Notes: a model not told the origin generated them from the sequence alone. Counted from the stretch's first letter, positions 44,200-53,164 are shown. The stretch: DNA of 64,000 nt from Pseudomonadota bacterium (GCA_030538605.1 JAUNTQ010000004.1:27639-91638), one strand, 5' to 3'. Translations and numbers: made by a program.

Positions 44200-45129
44200 A
44201 TGGACGTTTTGCTTCAGCAGATCATCAACGGTCTGGTGCTGGGCAGCATGTATGCGCTGATCGCCCTGGGATACACCATGGTGTACGGCATCATTCAGCT
44301 CATCAACTTCGCGCACGGCGAAGTGCTCATGGTGGGCGCGCTCACCTCGTGGTCGGTCATCGGCATGATGCAGGCGGCCATGCCCGGCGCCCCCGGCTGG
44401 GCCATCCTCGTCATGGCCACGCTCATTGCCTGCGTGGTGGCCGCCACGCTCAACTTCGTGATCGAGAAAGTCGCCTACCGCCCGCTGCGCAACAGCCCGC
44501 GCCTGGCGCCGCTGATCACCGCCATCGGCATGTCCATCCTGCTGCAGACGTTGGCCATGATCATCTGGAAGCCCAACTACAAGCCCTATCCCACGCTGCT
44601 GCCGTCCGAGCCCTTCTTCATCGGCGGCGCCGTCATCACCACCACGCAGATCGTCATCCTGAGCGTCACCGCCATCTCGCTCGCGATCCTGATGTACGTC
44701 GTCAACTTCACCCGCCTGGGCCGCGCCATGCGCGCCACGGCCGAGAACCCGCGCGTGGCCGGCCTCATGGGCGTCAAGCCCGACGTGGTCATCTCCGCCA
44801 CCTTCATCATCGGCGCCATCCTGGCGGCCATCGCCGGCGTCATGTACGCCAGCAACTACGGCACCGCGCAGCACACCATGGGCTTCCTGCCGGGGCTGAA
44901 AGCCTTCACCGCCGCGGTGTTCGGCGGCATCGGCAACCTGGGGGGCGCCGTGCTCGGCGGCCTGCTGCTGGGGCTGATCGAGGCCATCGGCTCGGGTTAC
45001 ATCGGCCAGCTCACCGGCGGGCTGCTCGGCAGCCACTACACCGACATCTTCGCCTTCATCGTGCTCATCGTCATCCTCACGCTGCGGCCCTCCGGCCTGC
45101 TGGGTGAACGTGTCGCAGATCGGGCATGA
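44200..45129 (+). CDS. livH: Branched-chain amino acid/amide ABC permease LivH
   Basis: 309 residues from the ATG at 44200, with GAGGAGGAAACAG in front. About eight transmembrane segments are present. NGLVLGSMYALIALGYTMVY and the GEVLMVGALTSW region are typical of LivH, as is RAMRATAENPRVAGLMGV, the loop that contacts the ATPase. It is the first of the five-component HAAT transporter genes here, and livM begins 53 bases after its stop. The exact substrate (Leu/Ile/Val or an amide) depends on the binding proteins. Confidence 0.93.
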   Translation: MDVLLQQIINGLVLGSMYALIALGYTMVYGIIQLINFAHGEVLMVGALTSWSVIGMMQAAMPGAPGWAILVMATLIACVVAATLNFVIEKVAYRPLRNSPRLAPLITAIGMSILLQTLAMIIWKPNYKPYPTLLPSEPFFIGGAVITTTQIVILSVTAISLAILMYVVNFTRLGRAMRATAENPRVAGLMGVKPDVVISATFIIGAILAAIAGVMYASNYGTAQHTMGFLPGLKAFTAAVFGGIGNLGGAVLGGLLLGLIEAIGSGYIGQLTGGLLGSHYTDIFAFIVLIVILTLRPSGLLGERVADRA

Positions 45130-45182
45130 CCTTGCCGCGCAGCCTTCGGTGCGCCACGGCGCACGCACACTGAATCACGCCC

Positions 45183-46373
45183 ATGACCCAAAAACGCAAC
45201 ATCCTCTACTTCGTGCTGTGCGGCATCGCGCTGCTGGTGCTGCCGCTGGTGCTGCAGCAGTTCGGCAACGCCTGGGTGCGCATTGCCGACATCGCGCTGC
45301 TCTACGTCATGCTGGCGCTGGGGCTGAACATCGTGGTGGGCTACGCCGGCCTGCTCGACCTGGGCTACGTCGCCTTCTTCGCCGTGGGGGCCTATCTCTA
45401 CGGGCTGCTGGCCTCGCCGCACCTGACGGAAACGTTTGCCGCCATCGCCGCCGCCTTCCCCAACGGCTTTCACACCTCGCTGTGGCTGGTGATACCGCTG
45501 GCGCTGCTGTGCGCGGCCATCACCGGGGTGCTGCTGGGCATTCCGGTGCTCAAGCTGCGCGGCGACTACCTGGCCATCGTCACGCTCGGCTTTGGCGAAA
45601 TCATCCGCATCTTCCTGAACAACCTCGACCACCCCTACAACATCACCAACGGCCCCAAGGGCATCAACCAGATCGACTCGGTGAAGATCCTCGGGCTCGA
45701 CCTGGGGCGCCCGCTCACCATCGGCGGCTTCGAGCTGCCCTCGGTCACGCTCTATTACTACCTGTTCCTCGCGCTCGTGGTCGTCACCGTCATCGTCTGC
45801 CAGTGCCTGCAGGACTCGCGCATCGGCCGCGCCTGGATGGCCGTGCGCGAGGACGAGATCGCCGCCAAGGCCATGGGCATCAACACGCGCAACATGAAGC
45901 TGCTGGCCTTCGGCATGGGCGCCTCGTTTGGCGGCGTGGCCGGCTCCATGTTCGCGGCCTTCCAGGGCTTCGTCTCGCCCGAGTCGTTCAGCCTGATGGA
46001 GTCGGTCATGATCGTCGCCATGGTGGTGCTGGGCGGCCTCGGCCACCTGCCGGGCGTCATCCTGGGCGCGGTGCTGCTGGCCGCGCTGCCCGAGGTGCTG
46101 CGCCACGTCACCGGCCCGCTGCAGGCCATGACCGACGGGCGGCTGGACGCCGCCATCCTGCGCCAGCTGCTCATTGCGCTGGCCATGATCTCCATCATGC
46201 TGCTGCGCCCGCGCGGCCTGTGGCCCTCGCCCGAGCACGGCAAGGCGCGGCCCTCGCCCGTGAAGGGCGAAGTAATGCCCGTCAGCGCGCAGCAGAACCC
46301 GCCCGGCATCGACTTCCCCGGCGACGAGGTGCCCGGCACCACCGAAAACCGGCAATACCCCATCAACCCCTGA
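45183..46373 (+). CDS. livM: Branched-chain amino acid/amide ABC permease LivM
   Basis: 396 residues with about ten membrane segments. Family features include LGLNIVVGYAGLLDLGYVAFFAVGAY, LRGDYLAIVTLGFGEIIRI and the coupling loop SRIGRAWMAVREDEIAAKAMGI. A hydrophilic tail of about 45 residues (PSPEHGKARPSPVKGEVMPV ...) extends past the last helix and is longer than usual. It is in the same operon as livH and livG. Confidence 0.93.
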   Translation: MTQKRNILYFVLCGIALLVLPLVLQQFGNAWVRIADIALLYVMLALGLNIVVGYAGLLDLGYVAFFAVGAYLYGLLASPHLTETFAAIAAAFPNGFHTSLWLVIPLALLCAAITGVLLGIPVLKLRGDYLAIVTLGFGEIIRIFLNNLDHPYNITNGPKGINQIDSVKILGLDLGRPLTIGGFELPSVTLYYYLFLALVVVTVIVCQCLQDSRIGRAWMAVREDEIAAKAMGINTRNMKLLAFGMGASFGGVAGSMFAAFQGFVSPESFSLMESVMIVAMVVLGGLGHLPGVILGAVLLAALPEVLRHVTGPLQAMTDGRLDAAILRQLLIALAMISIMLLRPRGLWPSPEHGKARPSPVKGEVMPVSAQQNPPGIDFPGDEVPGTTENRQYPINP

Positions 46374-46394
46374 CGCGTGGAGAGCATCGGCACC

Positions 46395-47168
46395 ATGAGC
46401 ACCGACACCGTACTCAACGTCCAGGGCGTGTCCAAGCGCTTCGGCGGCCTGCAAGCGCTGTCCGACGTGGGCATCACCATCCGGCGCGGCCAGGTCTATG
46501 GCCTCATCGGCCCCAACGGCGCGGGCAAGACCACCTTCTTCAACGTGCTCACCGGCCTGTACACGCCCGACAGCGGCAGCTTCGAGCTGGCCGGCAAGCC
46601 CTACAAGCCCACCGCCGTGCATGAAGTGGCCAAGGCCGGCATCGCCCGCACCTTCCAGAACATCCGCCTCTTCGCCGAGATGACGGCGCTTGAGAACGTC
46701 ATGGTGGGCCGCCACGTGCGCACCCACTCGGGGCTGATCGGCGCCATCCTGCGCACCGGCCGCTTCAAGGCCGAGGAGCACGCCATCGCCGAGCGCGCGC
46801 AGGAGTTGCTCGACTACGTGGGCATCGGCAGATACGCGCAGTTCAAGTCGCGCACCCTGTCCTACGGCGACCAGCGCCGGCTGGAGATCGCCCGCGCGCT
46901 CGCCACCGACCCGCAGCTCATCGCGCTGGACGAACCGGCCGCGGGCATGAACGCCACCGAAAAAGTGGCCCTGCGCGAGCTGATCGACCGCATCCGCAAG
47001 GACAACCGCACCATCTTGCTGATCGAGCACGACGTGAAACTGGTGATGGGCCTGTGCGACCGCGTCACCGTGCTCGACTACGGCAAGCAGATTGCCGAAG
47101 GCACACCCGCCGAAGTGCAGCGCAACGAAAAAGTGATCGAGGCCTACCTCGGAACAGGAGGCCACTGA
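46395..47168 (+). CDS. livG: ABC transporter ATP-binding protein LivG
   Basis: 257 residues from the ATG at 46395 (MSTDTVLNVQGVSK); an earlier in-frame start at 46377 is possible. Walker A is GPNGAGKTT, the signature is LSYGDQRRLEIARAL, Walker B is LIALDEPAAGMN, and the switch His lies in LLIEHDVKLVMGL. It is one of the two cytoplasmic ATPases of the transporter. Confidence 0.95.
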   Translation: MSTDTVLNVQGVSKRFGGLQALSDVGITIRRGQVYGLIGPNGAGKTTFFNVLTGLYTPDSGSFELAGKPYKPTAVHEVAKAGIARTFQNIRLFAEMTALENVMVGRHVRTHSGLIGAILRTGRFKAEEHAIAERAQELLDYVGIGRYAQFKSRTLSYGDQRRLEIARALATDPQLIALDEPAAGMNATEKVALRELIDRIRKDNRTILLIEHDVKLVMGLCDRVTVLDYGKQIAEGTPAEVQRNEKVIEAYLGTGGH

Positions 47169-47198
47169 AATGAAACATGACTTCGCTGCGCTCCATGA

Positions 47199-47304
47199 CT
47201 GGCGCTGGCGCGCCATGACAAATGACAAATGCATCGTGCACACCGATGTCGCGAGTCATTTGTCATGCGCTCGCCAGAGCGCAGTCATTCGTCATCGCGC
47301 ACCG
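47199..47304. repeat. ATGACAAATGAC-type palindromic repeat between livG and livF
   Basis: GGCGCTGGCGCGCCATGACAAATGAC on the left and GTCATTTGTCATGCGCTCGCCAGAGCGCAGTCATTCGTCAT on the right are written here only as landmarks of one unit. It is the same unit as in the 205-bp tandem repeat at 19.9-20.5 kb and at 49.3 kb. Together with its edges it makes a 185-base gap in an otherwise tight operon. A 60-codon ORF over it is not a gene. Confidence 0.85.
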
Positions 47305-47353
47305 CTGGCGTTTCATGCCATGCGGGTAGTGCGCAGCGCTATGGATAACTGAA

Positions 47354-48070
47354 ATGGCACAGACCTTGTTGAAAGTCAGCGGCCTGCAAGTGGCCTACGG
47401 CGGCATCCAGGCCGTCAAGGGCGTTGACTTCGAGGTGCGCGAAGGCGAACTCGTCTCGCTCATCGGCTCCAACGGCGCAGGCAAGACCACCACCATGAAG
47501 GCCATCACCGGCACGCTGCCGCTGGCCGGTGGCGACATCGAGTACATGGGCAAGTCCATCAAGGGCCAAGGCCCGTGGGATCTGGTCAAGCAGGGTCTGG
47601 CGATGGTGCCCGAAGGTCGCGGCGTGTTCACCCGCATGACCATCACCGAAAACCTGCAAATGGGTGCCTACATCCGCCGCGACAAGGCGGGCATTGCCGA
47701 GGACATCGAAAAAGCCTTCACCATCTTCCCCCGCCTGCGCGAGCGCAAAGACCAGCTCGCGGGCACCATGTCCGGTGGCGAGCAGCAAATGCTGGCCATG
47801 GGCCGCGCGCTGATGAGCCGCCCCAAGCTGCTGCTGCTCGACGAGCCGAGCATGGGCCTGTCGCCCATCATGGTGGACAAGATTTTTGAAGTGGTGCAAG
47901 ACGTGTACGCCCAGGGCGTCACCGTGCTGCTGGTCGAGCAAAACGCCAGCCGCGCGCTGGCGCTCGCCAACCGTGGCTACGTCATGGAGTCCGGCCTCGT
48001 CACCATGACCGGCGAAGGCAAGCAACTGCTGAACGACCCCGCCGTGCGCGCCGCCTATCTGGGCGAATGA
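47354..48070 (+). CDS. livF: ABC transporter ATP-binding protein LivF
   Basis: 238 residues. Walker A is GSNGAGKTTT, the signature is TMSGGEQQMLAMGRAL, and Walker B is LLLLDEPSMGLSP. The LVEQNASRALALANRGYVME segment is typical of LivF. It is the second ATPase of the transporter, separated from livG by a palindromic repeat unit. Confidence 0.95.
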   Translation: MAQTLLKVSGLQVAYGGIQAVKGVDFEVREGELVSLIGSNGAGKTTTMKAITGTLPLAGGDIEYMGKSIKGQGPWDLVKQGLAMVPEGRGVFTRMTITENLQMGAYIRRDKAGIAEDIEKAFTIFPRLRERKDQLAGTMSGGEQQMLAMGRALMSRPKLLLLDEPSMGLSPIMVDKIFEVVQDVYAQGVTVLLVEQNASRALALANRGYVMESGLVTMTGEGKQLLNDPAVRAAYLGE

Positions 48071-48112
48071 GCGCCCCTCGACAGCCCGCCCCGCCGACTG
48101 CAAGACAACGCC

Positions 48113-49282
48113 ATGAACACCTGCCCCACCGCGCCTCACTTTGCCGCTGCCGTGCTGCTGACTTCGCTGCTGGCCTCGACCTTGGCAGCCACCAGCGCGC
48201 AGGCGCAAGCCGCGCAAGAGCCGCAAACCGTGCGCATTGCCCACGTCGGCCCCATCTCCGGCCCGGCCGGCCACATCGGTAAAGACACCGAAAACGGCGT
48301 GCGCATGGCCATCGACGATGCCAACGCGCAAAAACCCGTCATTGGCGGGCAGCGCGTGCGCTTTGCCCTGCAAGCCGAAGACGACCAGGGCGACCCCTCG
48401 CAAGCGGCCAACGTCGCCCAGCGTCTGTGCGACGCCAAGGTGGCCGGTGTGGTGGGCCACCTGCAATCGGGTACGTCCATGCCCGCATCGGGCGTCTACT
48501 ACAAGTGCGGCCTGCCCAACATCACGCCCGCCGCCACCAACCCCGAGCTGACCCGCCCGGGCTACAACACCACCTTTCGCGTCATCGCCAACGACGCTGC
48601 CTTGGGCGCCGCCGTCGCGCTCTACGCCAGCGATGCGCTGGGCCTGAAAAAGATTGCCGTCATCGATGACCGCACCGCCTACGGTCAGGGCGTGACAGAG
48701 CTGTTCAAGACCACGGCGCGCGAAAAAGGCATGAACGTCGTCGCCACCGAATTCACGCGCGACCGTGCGGTGGACTTTCTGTCCATCCTCACCACCATTC
48801 GCGCGCAAGACCCCGACGCCATCTTCTACGGCGGTCTCGACGCCCAAGCTGGCCCCATGCTGCGTCAGATGGAGCAGTTGGGCATGGACAGGCCGCGCTT
48901 TCTGGGCGGCGACGGCCTGTGCACCGAAATGCTGCCCGTGCTGGCCAGCAAGGCGGCACTGGCCGAGCGCGTGGTGTGCGCCACCGGCGGCGCGGCCGTC
49001 GAGAAAATGCCCGGCGGCCTGGCCTGGAAAAAGCGCTACGACACGCAGTACCCCGGGCGCTTCCAGATCTACAGCCCCTATGCCTACGATGCTGCCATGG
49101 TGCTCATCGAAGCCATGAAGCGGGCAGGCTCCACCGACCCCAAGGTCTATCTGCCCGCGCTGCGCGCCACCGACCACCAGGGCGTCACAGCCCGCATCGC
49201 CTTCACCTCGCGCGGCGAGCTGACCCAGCCCGCCGTCACCTTCTTCACCTACAAGGACAAGCAGCGTGTGCCGCTGAATTGA
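48113..49282 (+). CDS. livK: Branched-chain amino acid/amide ABC substrate-binding protein (first copy)
   Basis: 389 residues with a signal peptide (AAVLLTSLLASTLAATSAQAQ). Type I periplasmic binding protein features are VRIAHVGPISGPAGHIGKDT, GVVGHLQSGTSMPASGVY, VIDDRTAYGQGVTELF and DAIFYGGLDAQAGPMLRQ. It lies 42 bases after livF. It delivers ligand to LivHM; the related second copy follows at 49504. Confidence 0.92.
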   Translation: MNTCPTAPHFAAAVLLTSLLASTLAATSAQAQAAQEPQTVRIAHVGPISGPAGHIGKDTENGVRMAIDDANAQKPVIGGQRVRFALQAEDDQGDPSQAANVAQRLCDAKVAGVVGHLQSGTSMPASGVYYKCGLPNITPAATNPELTRPGYNTTFRVIANDAALGAAVALYASDALGLKKIAVIDDRTAYGQGVTELFKTTAREKGMNVVATEFTRDRAVDFLSILTTIRAQDPDAIFYGGLDAQAGPMLRQMEQLGMDRPRFLGGDGLCTEMLPVLASKAALAERVVCATGGAAVEKMPGGLAWKKRYDTQYPGRFQIYSPYAYDAAMVLIEAMKRAGSTDPKVYLPALRATDHQGVTARIAFTSRGELTQPAVTFFTYKDKQRVPLN

Positions 49283-49305
49283 GATGACGCCAGCGCTGCG
49301 CTCGA

Positions 49306-49417
49306 TGACCGGCGCTTGCGCGCCATGACGAATGACAAATGACAAAGGCGCTGCACAGACCGATACGGCAAGGGTCATCTGTCATGCGCTCGCCAGAGCG
49401 CCGTCATTCGCCATGCG
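49306..49417. repeat. ATGACGAATGAC-type palindromic repeat between the two livK copies
   Basis: The same unit as at 47.2 kb and 20 kb: GCGCCATGACGAATGACAAA on the left, GTCATGCGCTCGCCAGAGCG on the right. It fills most of the 221-base gap between the tandem binding-protein genes. Confidence 0.8.
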
Positions 49418-49503
49418 TTGCGCCCCCATGCATTTCCCCAGGCGGCCCGTCGGCACCACCGACGCTCGCCGCCGTTTCCACCATCCACAAGGAGACTTCT
49501 CGC

Positions 49504-50649
49504 ATGACCCGCATTTCCGCCCCCTTCACCCTCTCGGCCCTGGCCGCTGGCGCGCTGCTGGCCGCTGGTGCCGCACACGCGCAAGAGACGCAAACCGTGC
49601 GCATCGCCCACGCCGGCCCCACCTCGGGCGGCATTGCCCACATCGGCAAGGACACCGAAAACGGCGTGCGCATGGCCATTGAAGAGCTGAACACGCAAAA
49701 CATCGTCATCGGCGGCAAGCGCATCACCTTCCAACTGCAAGCCGAAGACGACGCGGGCGACCCCAAGCAGGCCACCGCCGTGGCGCAAAAGCTGTGCGAC
49801 CTGAAAGTGGCCGGCGTCGTCGGCCACCTGCAATCGGGCACCACCATTCCGGCGTCCAGCATCTACCACAAGTGCGGCATCCCGCACATCACCGCCGCCG
49901 CCACCAACCCCGACCTGACCAAGCCCGGCTACAACACCACCTACCGCCTCATCGCCAGCGACAACGCCCTGGGCGCGGCCCTGGCCATCTACGCCGCCGA
50001 GGCGCTGGGCGTCAAGCGCGTGGCCATCATCGACGACCGCACCGCCTACGGCCAGGGCGTGGCAGGCGTGTTCAAGGAAACCGCCCGCACCAAGGGCCTG
50101 GAAGTGGTGGCCGAAGAATTCACCCACGACAAGGCCACCGACTTCATGGCCATCCTCACCAGCATCCGCGGCCGCAAGCCCGACGCCATCTTCTACGGCG
50201 GCCTCGACTCGCAGTCCGGCCCCATGCTGCGCCAGATGAACCAGCTCGGTCTCGGCCAGGTCAAGTTCCTGAGCGGCGACGGCTCCTGCACGCCCAAGCT
50301 GCCCGAGCTGGCCAGCCGCTCACCCAACGTGGCCAACGTCACCTGCGCCACCGGCGGCACCTCGGTCGAAAAAATGAGCGGCGGCACCGACTGGAAAAAG
50401 CGCTACGACGCCAAGTTCCCCGGCCAGTTCCAGATCTACGGCGCTTACGCCTATGACGCCGCGATGGTGCTGGTAGACGCCATGAAGCGCGCCGACTCTG
50501 TCGATCCCAAGGTCTATGTGCCCCAGATGCACAAGACCAACTACAAGGGCCTCACGGCGCAAATCCAGTTCACCGACAAGGGCGAGCTGACGGCTCCTGC
50601 CGTCACCCTCAACGGCTACAAGGACAACACCCGCACGCCGCTGAACTGA
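49504..50649 (+). CDS. livK: Branched-chain amino acid/amide ABC substrate-binding protein (second copy)
   Basis: 381 residues from the ATG at 49504, preceded by AAGGAGACTTCTCGC; the longer open frame upstream runs through a repeat and is rejected. The signal peptide ends AGAAHAQ. The body closely parallels the first copy (GHIGKDTENGVRMAI versus AHIGKDTENGVRMAI, then GVVGHLQSGT, DDRTAYGQGV, FYGGLD). The two arose by tandem duplication and may differ in ligand. Confidence 0.92.
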   Translation: MTRISAPFTLSALAAGALLAAGAAHAQETQTVRIAHAGPTSGGIAHIGKDTENGVRMAIEELNTQNIVIGGKRITFQLQAEDDAGDPKQATAVAQKLCDLKVAGVVGHLQSGTTIPASSIYHKCGIPHITAAATNPDLTKPGYNTTYRLIASDNALGAALAIYAAEALGVKRVAIIDDRTAYGQGVAGVFKETARTKGLEVVAEEFTHDKATDFMAILTSIRGRKPDAIFYGGLDSQSGPMLRQMNQLGLGQVKFLSGDGSCTPKLPELASRSPNVANVTCATGGTSVEKMSGGTDWKKRYDAKFPGQFQIYGAYAYDAAMVLVDAMKRADSVDPKVYVPQMHKTNYKGLTAQIQFTDKGELTAPAVTLNGYKDNTRTPLN

Positions 50650-50812
50650 AGCATTTGCCCTGCATGTAATGGGGGTATATGATTTTTCCGCCCGCCAGTA
50701 TTGCGCTGGCAGGCATAGGATGTGGGGGTATATAAAAAAACGCCGCACCCACGCCGGTAAGGCATGCATGCCCGCGCGGCGGGCGCAGCGGACGATTCCG
50801 CCGCGCACCGCC

Positions 50813-50848
50813 ACAAAAAAGCCGACTGTCGCAGCCGGCTTTTTTTTG
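50813..50848 (+). terminator. Intrinsic terminator between livK and arsR
   Basis: AAAAAAGCCG and CGGCTTTTTTTT flank a short loop (about 50814-50848), giving a strong, nearly symmetrical terminator for the liv operon. Confidence 0.8.
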
Positions 50849-50854
50849 CTCTAC

Positions 50855-50880
50855 ATTTCAAAATTAGTTGTATAGTTGAA
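50855..50880 (+). promoter_or_regulatory. ArsR operator candidate before arsR
   Basis: ATTTCAAAATTAGTTGTATA followed by GTTGAA has inverse ends (TTCAA/TTGAA) and ends 3 bases before the arsR ATG. A similar word, ATTTCAATAATTATTGCAA, lies at 51252-51270 before arsC. AT-rich dyads like these are typical of ArsR sites. Confidence 0.55.
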
Positions 50881-50882
50881 GC

Positions 50883-51221
50883 ATGCAACAAGCCGATGCG
50901 TTGACTGCTTTGGGGTCGCTGTCTGCCGCCGTGCGGCTGGACGCCTTCCGCCTGCTGGTGCGCCAAGGCCCGCAAGGGCTGGTGGCGGGCGAGATGGCGG
51001 CGATGCTGGATCTGGCGCCCAGCAACCTGTCTTTTCACCTGAAAGCGCTGACGCAAGCCGGGCTGCTCACCGTCGAGCAGGAAGGGCGCTTTCAGCGCTA
51101 CCGCGCCCACATGCCCATGATGCGCGCGCTGATCGATTACCTGACCGAGGAGTGCTGCGCGGGCCAGCCCGAGTTGTGCGCCGATCTGCGGCCCGTGGCG
51201 CCGCCACCGTCCGAGGCGTGA
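50883..51221 (+). CDS. arsR: ArsR-family arsenic-responsive repressor
   Basis: 112 residues. A winged HTH is visible (VRLDAFRLLVRQGPQGLVAG, then MLDLAPSNLSFHLKALTQAGL and RFQRYRAH). Unlike the classical ELCVCDL site in helix alpha-3, the cysteines sit near the C-terminus in ECCAGQPELC. This is an alternative As(III) site seen in some ArsR proteins. It represses its own operon until arsenite or antimonite binds. It is first in the arsR-arsC-acr3 set. Confidence 0.9.
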   Translation: MQQADALTALGSLSAAVRLDAFRLLVRQGPQGLVAGEMAAMLDLAPSNLSFHLKALTQAGLLTVEQEGRFQRYRAHMPMMRALIDYLTEECCAGQPELCADLRPVAPPPSEA

Positions 51222-51251
51222 TCGGTTCATGCGTCTTTTTTTTGGCTCGAT

Positions 51252-51270
51252 ATTTCAATAATTATTGCAA
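51252..51270 (+). promoter_or_regulatory. Second ArsR operator candidate, before arsC
   Basis: ATTTCAATAATTATTGCAA contains an inverted TTGCAATAATTATTG-like dyad. It resembles the site upstream of arsR and lies about 105 bases before arsC, suggesting a second regulated start. Confidence 0.5.
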
Positions 51271-51374
51271 TGTGGAAATGATTCGATGGCCCAGGGCCAA
51301 GCCACCCGCCTTGGCGCGGCCACCCATGCCATGCAGACCGCCACCCTCATGACAACCCACTACGGAGAAACACC

Positions 51375-51893
51375 ATGTCCCACGCAGCGATGAACGTGCT
51401 TTTCATCTGCACCGGCAATTCGGCGCGCAGCATCCTGGCCGAATCCATCCTCAACCACCCGGGCGTTGGGCAGGGGCGTTTTCGCGCTTATAGCGCCGGC
51501 AGCCATCCGGCGGGGCGGGTGCAGCCGCTGGCGCTCGATCTGCTGCAAACGCACCATTACCCCACCGGCGGACTGCGCAGCAAAAGCTGGGACGAGTTCA
51601 CCGGCCTCGGCGCGCCTCGGCTCGACTTCGTCTTCACCGTGTGCGACCAGGCCGCGGGTGAGCTTTGCCCCTTCTGGCCCGGTCAGCCCATGACCGCCCA
51701 CTGGGGGGTGCCAGACCCGGCTGCCGTGGCAGGCACGCACGAGCAACAACGCAAGGCCTACGCCAACACCTTGCTGGTGCTGAAACACCGCATCGCCATG
51801 TTCGCCGCCTTGCCCATCGACAAGCTCGACCGCCTGTCGCTGAAGACCCGGCTGAGCGCCATCGGCGCAGCGCTGCCGGGCGAGGCGGCATGA
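51375..51893 (+). CDS. arsC: Arsenate reductase, low-molecular-weight phosphatase type
   Basis: 172 residues; GGAGAAACACC precedes the ATG. The LMW-PTP P-loop variant VLFICTGNSARSILAE holds the nucleophile Cys and conserved Arg. FVFTVCDQAAGELCPFWPG carries the further redox cysteines of thioredoxin-coupled ArsC, and HWGVPDP holds the catalytic Asp. It reduces arsenate to arsenite for Acr3 to export. The acr3 start overlaps its stop as ATGA. It belongs to a different family from the arsC at 23.2 kb. Confidence 0.92.
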   Translation: MSHAAMNVLFICTGNSARSILAESILNHPGVGQGRFRAYSAGSHPAGRVQPLALDLLQTHHYPTGGLRSKSWDEFTGLGAPRLDFVFTVCDQAAGELCPFWPGQPMTAHWGVPDPAAVAGTHEQQRKAYANTLLVLKHRIAMFAALPIDKLDRLSLKTRLSAIGAALPGEAA

Positions 51894-52957
51894 GTTCGAT
51901 CGCAGCCGACGCATCGCCCGCGCCCATGGGCGTGTTCGAGCACTACCTCACCGTCTGGGTGTTTGCCTGCATCGTGCTGGGCACCGGGCTGGGGCACCTG
52001 ATGCCCGGCGCCTTTCAGGCCATTGGCCGCATGGAGGTGGCGCGTGTCAACCTGCCGTTGGGGCTGCTGATCTGGGTGATGGTCATTCCGATGCTGGCGC
52101 GGGTGGACTTTGCCTCCCTTGGCCAGGTGCGCCGGCACGCGCGCGGCATCGGGGTCACGCTGTTCGTCAACTGGCTGGTCAAGCCGTTTTCGATGGCCTT
52201 GCTGGGCTGGATTTTCATCCGCCACGTGTTCGCGCCCTATCTGCCCGCCGACCAGCTGGACAGCTACATCGCCGGGCTGATTCTGCTGGCCGCCGCGCCA
52301 TGCACGGCCATGGTGTTCGTCTGGAGCCGCCTGACCGGCGGCGATGCCAACTTCACCCTCAGCCAGGTGGCGCTGAACGACAGCATCATGGTGGTGGCCT
52401 TTGCGCCGCTGGTGGCTTTTTTGCTGGGCGTGTCGGCCATCACGGTGCCGTGGGGCACGCTGGTCGTCTCGGTCCTGCTCTACATCGTGGTGCCGCTGGG
52501 CATCGCGCAACTGTGGCGGCGCACGTTGCTGGCCAGGGGCCGCGCCGCGCTGGACGCGGCCATGGCGCGCACCGGCCCGTGGTCGATGGCGGCGCTGCTG
52601 CTCACGCTGGTGCTGCTGTTTGCGTTTCAGGGCGAGCAGATCGTGCGCCAGCCGCTCATCATCGCCATGCTGGCGGTGCCGATCCTGATTCAGGTGCTGT
52701 TCAACTCGGCGCTGGCCTATGGGCTGAACCGCGCGCTGGGCGAAGCGCACTGCGTGGCCTGCCCATCGGCGCTGATCGGCGCCAGCAACTTTTTCGAGCT
52801 GGCCGTGGCCGCCGCCATCGTGCTGTTCGGCTTTGAATCAGGCGCCGCACTGGCCACCGTGGTGGGCGTGCTGATCGAGGTGCCGGTGATGCTGCTGGTG
52901 GTGCGCGTGGTCAATGCCAGCAAGGGCTGGTACGAAGCCGGGCACCGGGTGCGCTGA
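51890..52957 (+). CDS. acr3: Arsenite efflux transporter Acr3
   Basis: 355 residues from the ATG at 51890, overlapping the arsC stop. It has about ten membrane segments. Acr3 signatures are NLPLGLLIWVMVIPMLARVD, NWLVKPFSMALLGW, LAAAPCTAMVFVWS (the Cys essential for arsenite transport) and the later ALIGASNFFELAVAAAI. It exports As(III) across the inner membrane, completing the arsR-arsC-acr3 operon. Confidence 0.94.
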   Translation: MSSIAADASPAPMGVFEHYLTVWVFACIVLGTGLGHLMPGAFQAIGRMEVARVNLPLGLLIWVMVIPMLARVDFASLGQVRRHARGIGVTLFVNWLVKPFSMALLGWIFIRHVFAPYLPADQLDSYIAGLILLAAAPCTAMVFVWSRLTGGDANFTLSQVALNDSIMVVAFAPLVAFLLGVSAITVPWGTLVVSVLLYIVVPLGIAQLWRRTLLARGRAALDAAMARTGPWSMAALLLTLVLLFAFQGEQIVRQPLIIAMLAVPILIQVLFNSALAYGLNRALGEAHCVACPSALIGASNFFELAVAAAIVLFGFESGAALATVVGVLIEVPVMLLVVRVVNASKGWYEAGHRVR

Positions 52958-53164
52958 AGAAAAGCCCGTCGCTTGTCTTGGCGCTGCGAAAAGAGGATGA
53001 GGGGGGGGCTGATTGAGGCACGGGTTCGCTGCGTGCCCGGCCGTCGGGGCGAAGGCCGACTGGGCAGCGGCCAAAGCGTGAGCAGGTGGTGTGCCCGTTG
53101 CCCGACGCCTGCGGCAGATCGCACCATCAAGCCCAGGCGAATGCTTTTTTTTAAAAAGCATAGC

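Noticed and set aside
45036..47243. Minus-strand open frame of 735 codons over livM and livG
   Set aside because: Antisense shadow of well-supported ABC transporter genes.
47170..47352. 60-codon ORF between livG and livF
   Set aside because: It is encoded by the palindromic repeat unit and differs from the other copies in frame; no ribosome site of note.
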